Shown: positions 17,505 to 26,470 of the stretch, one piece after another
Layout of the letters: each line of letters begins with the position of its first letter
Position numbering within the stretch: the stretch's first letter is position 1
Assembly: GCA_023435265.1 (NCBI GenBank)
Contig: JAEYRZ010000115.1
Span: 33,537 to 97,536, forward strand
Reading direction: 5' to 3'
DNA from: Pseudomonadota bacterium
Lineage (GTDB): Bacteria > Desulfobacterota > Desulfobacteria > Desulfobacterales > Desulfosarcinaceae
DNA: 64,000 nt
Translations under genes and position numbers: made by a program
Notes under the pieces: model-generated
Database searches by the model: none
Told to the model about the DNA's origin: nothing
What the model saw: the letters and a program-made list of their open reading frames with translations, nothing else

Positions 17505-18566
17505 TCAGTGGCATCTGCTCTCCTGAAGGGTTTCACCATTTCTGAAAGAAACATATGTATCTTCATCGATTGGATAGTCCCAAGACCCGCTGCGATGCAC
17601 AATGTCGCCGCCAAAACCCGATTTAAAGCGGTAAAGACCATAAAATGAATGCGACGGGTCCCGGCCGGGAGAAACCGCGCCCATCTCGTATGTTCCGTAT
17701 CCTCGCAGACTCGCGTAGCGAATCGCTTCCCAATGAAGGGCGTAATTTCCCATAAATTCCCGCTTTTCGTTGGAAGAAGCGCCATGAAGAAAAAACGCAC
17801 GCTTTCCCGAAATTGCAATGATGGCGCCGGCCAGGATGTCCGCCTTATGACAAGCAAACAATAACTGGGTATCGGTATCCTGTGCGCCCTGCGAATGTTC
17901 ATCGAAAAGGGCGGCAAGCTGGCGGTGGCCGCCAACAGCAAAACCATTTCTTTCAGCGGTTATACAGTAGATTCTATAAAATTCTGGTAGCTCATCTATG
18001 GACGCGGTCCGAACATGCACACCTTTTCTTTTTGAAAGTCGAATATTGTATCGTGTTTTGGGTTTCATCCTCGCAAGCATTTCATCTTCATCCGATAGAA
18101 TATGTACAATATAGCTGTTTGTAACAGTCATGTCCACCGGGGCTTTCCTGAGGTTCCAGTGTTTTGTTCCGAAGTTCATGCGCAACTCACGGATTCTGGA
18201 TTCTGGAAAATCAGACCAATGCTTGATCCGCATTTCATCGGCATAGTGCGATTCCCAAGGCAGGTCATAGCGGATGAATGCCACACCTGGGTTCAGTTTT
18301 TGCACGATAGCTTCCGATAATTCTTCCAGAAAGGCGCCATATTCCGACTTATCGGGTGCAAACTCAGGTCCATGCGGCACATAGCAGGCTGAGGAATAAC
18401 GATCGATGTGTTTTGTGAGCACAAGGATGTCAGCTCGGTCTGTATCGTCTATATCGAAGGCGTATGGCTTCCATCCAAGGATCGTTTTTACTTTTGCCCA
18501 GTAAGGGGATTGAAAGAGTATATCGGTTTGGAAAAGCTTGTCCGAATTCTTGGGTGTAATGTGCAT
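17505..18566 (-). CDS. FemAB/GNAT-type peptidoglycan bridge or lipid aminoacyltransferase-like protein
   Basis: The 353-residue protein matches the FemAB (lipid II:glycine glycyltransferase-like) family. The signature DLTVTN-like stretch appears as APVDMTVTNSY, followed by MKPKTRYNIRLSKRKGV, a hallmark of the second half of the fold. Later come LLFACHKADILAGAIIAI, AFFLHGASSN and GYGTYEMGAV. In Gram-positives these enzymes use aminoacyl-tRNA to build peptidoglycan bridges. In Gram-negatives the same fold is common in polysaccharide or surface-polymer clusters with an unknown acceptor. It lies 117 bases downstream of gdhA on the same strand, possibly read through from that operon. Confidence 0.85.
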   Translation of the reverse strand: MHITPKNSDKLFQTDILFQSPYWAKVKTILGWKPYAFDIDDTDRADILVLTKHIDRYSSACYVPHGPEFAPDKSEYGAFLEELSEAIVQKLNPGVAFIRYDLPWESHYADEMRIKHWSDFPESRIRELRMNFGTKHWNLRKAPVDMTVTNSYIVHILSDEDEMLARMKPKTRYNIRLSKRKGVHVRTASIDELPEFYRIYCITAERNGFAVGGHRQLAALFDEHSQGAQDTDTQLLFACHKADILAGAIIAISGKRAFFLHGASSNEKREFMGNYALHWEAIRYASLRGYGTYEMGAVSPGRDPSHSFYGLYRFKSGFGGDIVHRSGSWDYPIDEDTYVSFRNGETLQESRCH

Positions 18567-18683
18567 TGAACCTGGAACCCCGTCTCCTTCGATGCAATAA
18601 GATTACTGCTGGAAGTCTGCAATTACAGGCGCGGGCGTGATGAATACACCGTGACTAAGAATCGAGAATTATACGCAATTCCA

Positions 18684-20033
18684 TCAGGTGTTGCCCTGAT
18701 CGATCATGGCATTGGCGACCTTGATAAAACCAGCGATGTTGGCTCCGAAAAAATAGTTATCCTTCTTGCCATAGCGTTCGGCAGAAAGCAGGCAGAGCTG
18801 ATGAATTTCGCGCATGATGGTCCGCAGCCTCTTATCCACTTCCTCACGCGTCCATCTTATCTTGGAGCTGTTCTGGGCCATTTCGAGCCCGGAGCATGCG
18901 ACGCCGGCCGCATTGGAAGCTTTGCCCGGAGAATAAAGAATCCCGCTTTCAAGGAATATATCCATGGCCTTCTGGGTTGCCGGCATATTCGCGCACTCAG
19001 TCACGCACCGGCAGCCGTTGGCAAGTAGTGTCTCGGCGTCATTGTCGTCTATTTCATTCTCACAGGCGCAAGGAAAAGCGATATCGCATTCTATTACCCA
19101 GGGTTTTTTCCACGGATAGAAATCCACACTGAACTTTTGTGCAAAATCTTCGACTTTATCCCGCGTGCTTCGCCGCATCTCGAGCATATAATCTATTTTC
19201 TCGCCTTTAATGCCTTCTTTGTCGTGAACAAAACCGTCAGGCCCTGATAGGGTAACGACCTTGCCGCCCATTTCGACTGCTTTGGACACAACTCCCCAGG
19301 CGACATTGCCGAACCCCGAAACGGCGATGGTTTTGCCTTCAATACCTTCGCCCCTGGTCTTGAGCATCTCCTCGGCAAAATAAACGGCGCCGAATCCAGT
19401 CGCTTCCGGTCTTAAATGGGACCCTCCCCAATCGAGGCCTTTTCCTGTGAGCACGCCTTCCCAGGTATTCTTCAACCTTTTGTACTGTCCGAAAAGGAAA
19501 CCGATTTCCCGAGCTCCCACGCCGATATCACCAGCTGGAATGTCCGTATTGGCACCGATGTGCTGATATAAACTTGTCATGTAGCTTTGACAAAAAGACT
19601 CAATTTCATTGCCGGATCGACCTCGTGGATTAAAGTCACTGCCACCCTTGCCGCCGCCTAGCGGCAGTCCGGTAAGAGCATTTTTGAATGTCTGTTCGAA
19701 TCCAAGAAATTTCAGGATGCCGAGATTTACTGAGGGGTGAAAGCGGATACCGCCTTTATAGGGGCCAAGAGCGCTGTTGAAGCCGATGCGGTAACCGGTA
19801 TTGATGTTAATTTTGCCACTATCATCTTTCCAGGGAACCCTGAAGATATAAACCCTCTCCGGTTCAACGATTCTTTCCAAAATGCGCTCATTCCGGTAAT
19901 GCGGATCATGATCGACTACTACACCGATAGAGAGAAATACTTCGTACACGGCCTGAATGAAGGCTTTTTCCCATGGATATTTATTGCTGATCGACTCTAA
20001 TACTTCTGAGCAATAAGAATTTAAATTTTTCAT
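18684..20033 (-). CDS. gdhA: NADP-type glutamate dehydrogenase
   Basis: The 449-residue protein is collinear with hexameric bacterial GdhA. It has the glutamate-binding GPYKGGIRFHPSVNL, GGGKGGSDF with the catalytic Lys, the conserved DIGVGAREIGFLFGQ, and a Rossmann fingerprint at VSGFGNVAWGV. It makes glutamate from 2-oxoglutarate and ammonium, a nitrogen-assimilation step. I chose ATG 20033 because it overlaps the upstream stop by four bases (ATGA); ATG 20042 is possible. It is the last of four genes behind a sigma-54-type promoter at 21203-21219, which fits nitrogen control. The coenzyme preference (NADP) is by family resemblance. Confidence 0.95.
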   Translation of the reverse strand: MKNLNSYCSEVLESISNKYPWEKAFIQAVYEVFLSIGVVVDHDPHYRNERILERIVEPERVYIFRVPWKDDSGKININTGYRIGFNSALGPYKGGIRFHPSVNLGILKFLGFEQTFKNALTGLPLGGGKGGSDFNPRGRSGNEIESFCQSYMTSLYQHIGANTDIPAGDIGVGAREIGFLFGQYKRLKNTWEGVLTGKGLDWGGSHLRPEATGFGAVYFAEEMLKTRGEGIEGKTIAVSGFGNVAWGVVSKAVEMGGKVVTLSGPDGFVHDKEGIKGEKIDYMLEMRRSTRDKVEDFAQKFSVDFYPWKKPWVIECDIAFPCACENEIDDNDAETLLANGCRCVTECANMPATQKAMDIFLESGILYSPGKASNAAGVACSGLEMAQNSSKIRWTREEVDKRLRTIMREIHQLCLLSAERYGKKDNYFFGANIAGFIKVANAMIDQGNT

Positions 20034-20413
20034 AAGGTCCATCCCGGAAACATTGTTTTAACGTTAAAATTCGGATAACCGCGGTCGGAATCGATTGAAC
20101 GCCGAGGATTTATTTCGCACTGTACCCCCGAATAAAATTCCTCACAAAAATGGATCCCCATATTAGATGCGGGGAATTTGCAAAACTGGCTGTCATTACA
20201 ATTGGCACAAATCCCGTTAGCCGGCCGCGGTGGTTTACCAATATGCGGGTGAATTATTTTTTGACGCCTCGAACCGGACTGGATTCCCGAGGAATCAAAC
20301 TCTTCACACCATAAAACCTGGGCCCCATTCTTCACATTGGTCATAAACCAAGGGCACTGCACCATGTGTCTACAGGTGGCGCATATACCTTTGGGTGTTG
20401 ATTCTGAGAACAT
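20030..20413 (-). CDS. Small protein with two Cys-rich repeats, unknown function
   Basis: This 127-residue protein contains two copies of a four-cysteine unit. The first is ICATCRHMVQCPWF...VLWCEEF (about 11-39), the second ICANCNDSQFCKF...IHFCEEF (about 68-93). The pattern CxxCx4-5C...C followed by EEF suggests two small metal sites, zinc or iron. The linker is basic and polar. There is no signal peptide. Its stop overlaps the start of gdhA by four bases, so translation is coupled. I do not recognise the family by name. A redox-sensing or regulatory role for nitrogen metabolism is conjecture from the operon. Confidence 0.8.
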   Translation of the reverse strand: MFSESTPKGICATCRHMVQCPWFMTNVKNGAQVLWCEEFDSSGIQSGSRRQKIIHPHIGKPPRPANGICANCNDSQFCKFPASNMGIHFCEEFYSGVQCEINPRRSIDSDRGYPNFNVKTMFPGWTL

Positions 20414-20446
20414 TCAGTATCTCCTTGGGGATTGTATGATAGTCCT

Positions 20447-20872
20447 CTAACTTCCCGGAATACCGATTTCCTCGGAAAGCCTGTTTAATGCATTCAGGAA
20501 AAGCGGAGGCTGCGGAATCCTTTCCAGCTTTGCGATTGTACTCTGCGTTCTCGCATGAATATCTTCGCTTCCGCCGCCTTCCATATTCCTCAGCAATTGA
20601 ATCAAAGCTCTGCCGGCGAGTATCCGGACGTCGTAGTAGACGTTGTCGTCTTCTAGAAGGTCGAGCACCTGAGAGACTAAATCATTGGAAGGAGCCTCGA
20701 TGCTTCCGGCGCGTTTCAGCACCTCTTCACGAAGTCTCCAGTTCCCTTTATAGCGCAGTATGCGTATTAAACCCGGCTGGTAATTGGATATATCGCCGCT
20801 CCGTTCCAACACATCAAGCATATCCAAGACTTGACCCCAGTCGGTGAGGTTTCCAAACGGATCCTGGTTCAT
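20447..20872 (-). CDS. Helical HEAT-like small protein, unknown function
   Basis: The 141-residue protein is almost all alpha-helical by composition, with helix pairs of about 35 residues that resemble HEAT repeats (PGLIRILRYKGNWRLREEVLKRA, VSQVLDLLEDDNVYYDVRILAGRALIQLL). It has no signal peptide or membrane segment. It is the second gene of the sigma-54-type gdhA operon, 33 bases ahead of the Cys-rich gene. A protein-binding scaffold is the usual role of this fold. No specific function can be assigned. Confidence 0.75.
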   Translation of the reverse strand: MNQDPFGNLTDWGQVLDMLDVLERSGDISNYQPGLIRILRYKGNWRLREEVLKRAGSIEAPSNDLVSQVLDLLEDDNVYYDVRILAGRALIQLLRNMEGGGSEDIHARTQSTIAKLERIPQPPLFLNALNRLSEEIGIPGS

Positions 20873-20928
20873 TTCATTTCCTTCCCGTGTACGTTTTTAT
20901 GAGACGATTCCCGGCCGCGGTTCGACGG

Positions 20929-21159
20929 TTAAGCCAACCATTGTGCATCTTTAAGCTCCGAATAAATCTCGACCTGTTTCCTGGTCAGGCGCTTATTGCG
21001 AACTGCCTCCTCAGGGTCAAAGAAATCCTGGGAAGCAAACAGATATCGCTTAAGGCGTTTGAGCTTGCCTTCCGGAGTAATCACCAAGATATCCGAGGCT
21101 CCTGAATCATCGAGCAATATAAAGAACTTACCTGAAACTTTATTTCTTATGAGTTCCAT
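20929..21159 (-). CDS. Small conserved-looking protein heading the gdhA operon
   Basis: ATG 21159 is preceded by GGAGGTGG at good distance, giving 76 residues; the longer frame to 21228 lacks a site and runs through the promoter. The sequence is mixed alpha/beta (MELIRNKVSGKFFILLDD, DILVITPEGKLKRLKRYLF), with no motif I can name. It is first in the operon, 33 bases downstream of the predicted sigma-54 transcription start. Confidence 0.7.
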   Translation of the reverse strand: MELIRNKVSGKFFILLDDSGASDILVITPEGKLKRLKRYLFASQDFFDPEEAVRNKRLTRKQVEIYSELKDAQWLA

Positions 21160-21202
21160 GCCCCGACCACCTCCAAAGATTGATTGGCGCACATTGATCC
21201 AC

Positions 21203-21219
21203 AGCATGATGGGTGCCAA
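21203..21219 (-). promoter_or_regulatory. Sigma-54-type (-24/-12) promoter of the gdhA operon
   Basis: On the minus strand the sequence TTGGCACCCATCATGCT has GG and GC elements separated by exactly 10 bases. It matches the consensus TGGCAC-N5-TTGC at all but one of the core positions. Transcription would begin near 21192, leaving a leader of about 33 bases before the GGAGGTGG of the first gene. The operon ends in glutamate dehydrogenase, so RpoN control makes sense. No bound activator gene is nearby. Confidence 0.65.
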
Positions 21220-21514
21220 AATTGGCAAATGATGGCAACTAGTCGAAAAAGTTGCAAAAAGAGACTTCTAAAGGATGAGATTTCGGAATGCAAATGGGAA
21301 GAAAGCGCCCGTCACAAACAGAACAATTCGTGTAAGGCATTGAAAGAAAAAACTATTCTGGAAAGTGGGCGAAATAGCCCAGAAGGGCGATATTGGCACT
21401 TGGGGAAGCCATCTTATGTGCGGTCAGGCATTTTAATCGGTTGCACAAAGTTTATACCTGCACAAAGAGGATCAGCCAACGCCAGCCATGAGGCGTGGCC
21501 GTTAAGAGAGTCGT

Positions 21515-22999
21515 TTAGTGCTTTGGCTGGGGCTTCGACCGCGATTCTGCAGTGGAGAACGCGTTCAAGAGAACGGAGTGAATCGTCTCATGGTCCTTGG
21601 CATGCGCAAGCACGGTCACTCTATCCCATCCCTGCAGGTTGGTTGAGCCTTTCGGAACCACAATGTCCTTGTTTCGTGTTATCAGGACGATCACTGACCC
21701 AGCGGGAAGTCGCAAATCAGCGATGAGAGGTCCGATTGCGCCTTGCGGGCCTGGCAGATCGACCACCATCAGGTCGAAATCGCTTTCGGCCATGGTAACG
21801 AGTTCCAAATCGAACATAGGCATCGGCCGTCTGGGGGAAGTGAGATTGAGTACCCGCGCCAGCCAGCCCAGTGTGGAACCCTGTATTGCTATGGACAACA
21901 GAACGGCAAAGAACACTAGATTGAAAACCTCTTGCCCGATGGCAAGCCCAGCCGCCGCCGGGTAGGTGGCCAAGACGATGGGCACCGCGCCGCGAAGGCC
22001 CGCCCAAGCGATAAATGTCCTGCTTCTCCAGCCGAGCCCCATACCCACTGTTCCCAGCCATACGGCAAAAGGTCGCGCCAGCAGAGCCAAAACGATGAAC
22101 AATAGAAGGCCGTCCAACCAGATCCCCCCCCACTGATGCGGGAATACCTGGAGTCCCATCAAGGCGAACATGCCGACGTTGGCGACGGTTGAGACGGCAG
22201 ATGAGAAATTCGTAACTCCTCGTTTGTGGACAAACGGGTGATTCCCCATCGAGTAGCCTGCGACAAATACTGCCAAAATTCCGCTGCCATTGATCATTTC
22301 GGTCAGCCCATAGATCAGCATGATGATTCCCAATGAAAGCACATAGTAGTGTCCGCGGTCTTGCGGCTTAAGACGATTGAACAGCCACAGTGCCGCCTTG
22401 GCCATGAACCATCCGCAGAACGGTCCAACCGCAAACTTCCAGATGAAGATCAGCACAGACATCAACCAGGCGGATTGGGCGGAAGTGATTCCCTCGATCA
22501 CCGCCATGGTGAGCAGGATCGCCATCGGATCGTTGGCAGCGCTTTCGATTTCAATAGTGGACGCGAGCTTCTGCGGCAGAGATTGCCGGTGAAGTATCGA
22601 GAAGATTGCTGCCGCGTCGGTTGACGAAATGATCGCGGCGAGCAGAAGCGCCTTGTAAAGCGGCCAGTTAAACCAACCATAAAGAACTCCGAAGGTCGCA
22701 ACCGCCGTCAGAACTACGCCCCAGGTTGCAAGACCGCCCGCAGGAAGGGCAACTGCTTTGAAGTCGGAACGTTTGGTGGAGAAGCCGCCATGAAACAGAA
22801 TAAATACCAAGGCAAGATTTGAGACTCTGTTCGTCAACCCGATATCATCAAAGTGCCAGAGCCGCAAAACATCACTGCCAAATAGGATTCCGGCACCAAC
22901 GGCAACCAGTATGACAGGGACACTCCAGCGGTCAAGCCAGACAGCAGCCAGGACGATCGCAATCAGCAGGATTGGTCCAACAACATAGACGACGTCCAT
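21515..22999 (-). CDS. CvrA/NhaP2-type K+(Na+)/H+ antiporter with TrkA-C domain
   Basis: The 494-residue inner-membrane protein has about twelve hydrophobic segments over residues 1-375 and belongs to the CPA1 family. The ion-binding region is visible as IISSTDAAAIFSIL followed by IEIESAANDPMAILLT; the ND pair is diagnostic of electroneutral CPA1 exchangers. A cytoplasmic TrkA_C-like domain (about 400-480, FDLELVTMAESDFDLMVVDL) follows, as in CvrA/NhaP2, and probably senses ligand or volume. It would expel K+ or Na+ in exchange for protons. It is a single gene with no partner in the window. Confidence 0.92.
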   Translation of the reverse strand: MDVVYVVGPILLIAIVLAAVWLDRWSVPVILVAVGAGILFGSDVLRLWHFDDIGLTNRVSNLALVFILFHGGFSTKRSDFKAVALPAGGLATWGVVLTAVATFGVLYGWFNWPLYKALLLAAIISSTDAAAIFSILHRQSLPQKLASTIEIESAANDPMAILLTMAVIEGITSAQSAWLMSVLIFIWKFAVGPFCGWFMAKAALWLFNRLKPQDRGHYYVLSLGIIMLIYGLTEMINGSGILAVFVAGYSMGNHPFVHKRGVTNFSSAVSTVANVGMFALMGLQVFPHQWGGIWLDGLLLFIVLALLARPFAVWLGTVGMGLGWRSRTFIAWAGLRGAVPIVLATYPAAAGLAIGQEVFNLVFFAVLLSIAIQGSTLGWLARVLNLTSPRRPMPMFDLELVTMAESDFDLMVVDLPGPQGAIGPLIADLRLPAGSVIVLITRNKDIVVPKGSTNLQGWDRVTVLAHAKDHETIHSVLLNAFSTAESRSKPQPKH

Positions 23000-23033
23000 A
23001 TCTGCCTATTCGCCTTTCTCAAGCATCGTTTAA

Positions 23034-23170
23034 CAGGCTGTCGAAAAACCTCGCCTCAAGCCGTGATGCTGTTTGCGCGGCGTTCAAAAATGCTCGCATA
23101 CTGCGTGTATGCTGTGCTTTTGAAAGCCGCGCGCCTTGCCTGACGGCTCGTGCTCGTTTTCAACACTCTG
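23034..23170. repeat. 137-bp palindromic intergenic element (MITE/REP-like)
   Basis: The ends are imperfect inverted repeats: CAGGCTGTCGAAAAAC at 23034-23049 and GTTTTCAACACTCTG at 23156-23170. Nested inside are a second arm pair (GCGCGGCGTTCAAAA against TTTTGAAAGCCGCGCGC) and a central hairpin GCATAC-TGCGT-GTATGC (23096-23112). The whole element would fold into one long structured RNA or cruciform. The rest of the 23000-23517 gap shows nothing else. A partial copy is at 13853 and a related element at 61816. Confidence 0.7.
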
Positions 23171-23517
23171 TAAAGAAAGTGAACCTTTATTTCTACCCAA
23201 CGCTGCGCATTTTGCCGGCGCCCGGCGGTCAGTTGCGCGTCAGCGTATGGGCGCTTGTTGCATGATTCCTTGCCGAATATTGGCGTAAATAAACTGATTA
23301 AGTATTTTATTGTTTTTTAAAGATGCTTGCCCGAAGTCTCCCTGCATAAAGAAATCCTGCTTTTTATTATACTCTCATAGATGCTGGATTAGTACTGTAA
23401 GGTTCAGCCTGTATTCGGCTCGGCATTTGCGAATCGGAAAGCATTGGAGACTTCGTCACAAACAGCACGATGCAATAGGCGATAGATCTGGTGAGATACG
23501 GGCTTACATACCACAAA

Positions 23518-24234
23518 CTATTGATGGTCGGCGGTTTGCGGAGTGATGGGTAAGATTAAAGTAAATCGGCTGCCCTGACCCGGTGAACTTTTTATCTCCA
23601 GACGCCCTCCGAAATAATTTGCACGCTCCCGTACACTCGCCAGCCCCAAGCCAGCCCTGGTGCTGGCAGACTCGAGTTGGTCGGTATCGAAACCTTTTCC
23701 CTCGTCGCTGACCGAAATTTGTATATTCTGTTCTGTATTGGTAAGCGCGACCCGTGCGCTTTTCGCGGTGGAGTGCTTGACCACATTGAACAATAACTCC
23801 TGTACGGCCCGGTAGATGAACATGGGTGCGAGCGAAAAATCAATCCCTTCATCGGTACGTACATCAATCTGAACATTCAAACCGAATTTTTCGTTCATCT
23901 GATTGGCAAGCCATCGAAGACCGGCGACAAGGCCCGAATGATAGAGCACGGAAGGACTCAGTTCATGCGACAGGCTGCGTGCCTTGCTTATCGATTCTTT
24001 CAGCAACTGCCGGACGGAATCGAGTTCGGCATCGGCGTTCAAACTTTCGCTGCACGAGTCCAGTTGCATCAGCGTGGCGGCTAAAACCTGCTGCAAATCG
24101 TCGTGCAACATTTCTGAAATGCGCCTGCGTTCCTGCTCCTCGGATTCAATCAACTCCATGGCCAGCCCTTGAAGCTGTTCTGCCCGGCGTTCGGCAAGTT
24201 GCGTGCGTTCGGTGACCTGCTGCTCGAGGGTCAT
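23518..24234 (-). CDS. HisKA_3 histidine kinase module, C-terminal part of a frameshifted gene
   Basis: This 238-residue reading frame contains only the transmitter of a NarX-type kinase. It has a coiled lead-in (TLEQQVTERTQLAERRAEQL), HisKA_3 with RISEMLHDDLQQVLA, and HATPase_c with LLFNVVKHS, DEGKGFD and GLGLASVRERA. The same frame continues upstream beyond ATG 24234 with GDSGEILSFILDISERKR, which is the end of a PAS domain. It joins the preceding gene once one base is added in the C-run at 24312-24315. It is therefore most likely the 3' part of a gene broken by a frameshift or a sequencing error. If translated alone it would be a soluble transmitter without sensor. Confidence 0.8.
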   Translation of the reverse strand: MTLEQQVTERTQLAERRAEQLQGLAMELIESEEQERRRISEMLHDDLQQVLAATLMQLDSCSESLNADAELDSVRQLLKESISKARSLSHELSPSVLYHSGLVAGLRWLANQMNEKFGLNVQIDVRTDEGIDFSLAPMFIYRAVQELLFNVVKHSTAKSARVALTNTEQNIQISVSDEGKGFDTDQLESASTRAGLGLASVRERANYFGGRLEIKSSPGQGSRFTLILPITPQTADHQ

Positions 24235-24245
24235 GTTCAGCTGTT

Positions 24246-26159
24246 TCAGCGACCGTTCGAATCTTTTACGTTCCGAAATGTCCAGGATAAAAGATAAGAT
24301 CTCACCGCTGTCCCCAGCATCATCACGCCCGTGACCAATACCGGCACGCGTGATCCGTCACGGCGGACGTATTCCTTTTCCATGGCGCGGTATAAGTCTC
24401 CGTTTTTCAGCTGCCGCAGGGCATATTCGTCCACCTCCTGCCATTCGGGCGGGGTCAGCGCCCGCCAGTCAACCTTGCCGGAGATGAGCTCTTGACGGGT
24501 ACAACCGAAGATTTTCAGGAGATGATCATTGGCTCGGAGAACACGCCCCTCTGCGTTGCTGACGGCGATCCCGACGCCCTCGATCCGATGGTCGAACAGC
24601 GTCTGGAGGCGGCTGTAGGCGATGCGCAACGCGTCTTCCGATTTCTTGCGCTCGGTGATGTCGGTGGCGAGAATTGCAGCCCTTGGTTTTTCGCTGCCCT
24701 CGATGCGCCAGCAAAGAACGCTGAACCAACGCTTCAATTCGGCGGCATAATCCTCGAACCGGATGCGCTCGCCCGTCCTGACAACCCTTGCGTAGCGTTC
24801 CATCCACCGGGGTTCGATGCCGGGCATGAGTTGGCGCATCGTCCTGCCCGCGACATCCCGCAGGCCGGTCTGTCTTTCGAACGCCGGATTGGCCTCGATA
24901 AAAAGGAAGTCGACCCCGCCATCGGGTTCCTCGACCATTTCCTTGATGGCAAACGCTTCATCCATCGTGTCGAACAGCATCCGATAGCTTGCCTCGGTTT
25001 TGCGGATCGCCGCCTCTATTCTTTTGCGTTCGGTGATGTCGGCGCTGGTGCCCACATACCCGAGATATTCCCCCGCGGCGGATGCCCGCGGCCGGCCCCA
25101 TGACTCGATCCATGCCCATCCGCCGTCGCGGCGGCGCCCCCGTACTTCGGCGTGAAACGGGCGCCGCTCGCGCACGCAGGCGAGAAACTCGGCGGTATGC
25201 GCCTCCTTGTCATCCGGGTGTATGAGCTGTTGCCATCGATCCCCCTTCATTTCTTCTGCAGTGACGCCGAAAAAGTCCAGAAAGGTACGGTTGACGAACT
25301 GCTGCCGGCCATCGGCATCATGAACCCATACGATGAGCGGCAATCCGTCCGCCATGATACGGAAGCGCTCCTCGCTTTCCTGAAGCGCCTGTTGTTCCCG
25401 CTCGCGCTCGGTGATGTCCATGACGATCCCATGCTTGTGAATCGGTCGGCCTTGAAGATCGAATTCGACCACCCCACGAAGCATCGCCCACCGGATCTCC
25501 CCGCGGGGCAGAACGATGCGGTGCCGGGTACTGAATTCCGGCGGCCCGGTGCGGTCAAGACATGCGCTAAGTTCGTCCAGCACTTTTTGGCGGTCCTGCG
25601 GGTGAACGACCGAAGGGATTCCGTCGCTCAAGGAGAGCGTATCGTTGGGGGCCAGGCCGTGGATCGCAAGGAATTCAGGCGACCAATAGTCCTCGCCGCT
25701 CTGTAAATTACGTGAGTAGGTGCCGATGTGCGCCGCCCGGGCTGCAAGCCTGAAATGCTCGTTTCTTGCGCGCAGCGCAGCCTCGGTTTTCTCCTGCTCG
25801 ACGATGGACTCGCGTAATTTTCGTGCGGTTTCTTTTTCAATCCGCAGGGTGTTTTTGATGGTCCAGACCGACAATCCGATAGTCAGATAGGCAATAAGCC
25901 GGATCGAGGCGTTCCAGATCGTTAAAAAACCAGTGATTGCGAAGTGTCCGGTGGCGATAAAGACGCAAGCCCATAAAATCCAGCACATTATGGCAAAAAC
26001 GACGGCCCCGGACCTGCCAATGAACCATGCGGCGAGCGATATCGGTAAAAAATAGAAGACGAAGAAACTGAGCTCGGAACCTGTCAAATAATCCAAAAGC
26101 CCGATAATGAGGGAGAGGGCACTGATTGACATCCATCGTTTGTGGTCATCCACCTTCAT
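24246..26159 (-). CDS. Membrane PAS-sensor part of a frameshifted histidine kinase
   Basis: This 637-residue frame starts at ATG 26159. It begins with a hydrophobic region of several membrane segments (about 10-110) and then at least four PAS/PAC units: FRLAARAAHIGTYSR, FRIMADGLPLIVWVHDADG, YRMLFDTMDEAFAI and LQTLFDHRIEGVGIAVSN. Several end in the PAC motif DITERxR. It stops at 24246, soon after losing frame at the C-run 24312-24315. The transmitter follows in the frame of the next entry. Together the two parts would make a kinase of about 880 residues. Signal and partner are unknown; PAS domains may bind haem, flavin or small ligands. Confidence 0.85.
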   Translation of the reverse strand: MKVDDHKRWMSISALSLIIGLLDYLTGSELSFFVFYFLPISLAAWFIGRSGAVVFAIMCWILWACVFIATGHFAITGFLTIWNASIRLIAYLTIGLSVWTIKNTLRIEKETARKLRESIVEQEKTEAALRARNEHFRLAARAAHIGTYSRNLQSGEDYWSPEFLAIHGLAPNDTLSLSDGIPSVVHPQDRQKVLDELSACLDRTGPPEFSTRHRIVLPRGEIRWAMLRGVVEFDLQGRPIHKHGIVMDITEREREQQALQESEERFRIMADGLPLIVWVHDADGRQQFVNRTFLDFFGVTAEEMKGDRWQQLIHPDDKEAHTAEFLACVRERRPFHAEVRGRRRDGGWAWIESWGRPRASAAGEYLGYVGTSADITERKRIEAAIRKTEASYRMLFDTMDEAFAIKEMVEEPDGGVDFLFIEANPAFERQTGLRDVAGRTMRQLMPGIEPRWMERYARVVRTGERIRFEDYAAELKRWFSVLCWRIEGSEKPRAAILATDITERKKSEDALRIAYSRLQTLFDHRIEGVGIAVSNAEGRVLRANDHLLKIFGCTRQELISGKVDWRALTPPEWQEVDEYALRQLKNGDLYRAMEKEYVRRDGSRVPVLVTGVMMLGTAVRSYLLSWTFRNVKDSNGR

Positions 26160-26470
26160 AGCCGTCCTTTATAACACTTGGAGCGTACAACTGCCGCAAT
26201 GCCTGAGGGTATTGCAGGTGGCGGTCCATATATGATTAAGCGCCGATATATCGAAAACACAAGTGCGAAGGTGGATGCCTCAGTGAATTTCGTGGAATAT
26301 CGGTTCGAGCAGATGGCTTGCGATAAGATCCGTATCCACTGCGAGTCAGGCGCTGCAAAACCAGCCGAAACCCGCCACTGAATCACGGCTTCTGATTTCC
26401 GATGGTTGCGAGTCTGCGGGGGCGACTCCAAGAGGCTGCTTGAATTTGTTAACCGTCTGGATTTTTGGAA

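Noticed and set aside
21395..21415. Second sigma-54-like site (TTGGCACTTGGGGAAGC)
   Set aside because: The spacing is eleven bases, and it points away from any gene start.
26178..26381. 67-codon plus-strand frame between the split kinase and leuA
   Set aside because: It has no ribosome site and no recognisable sequence, and other frames in this stretch are equally open.
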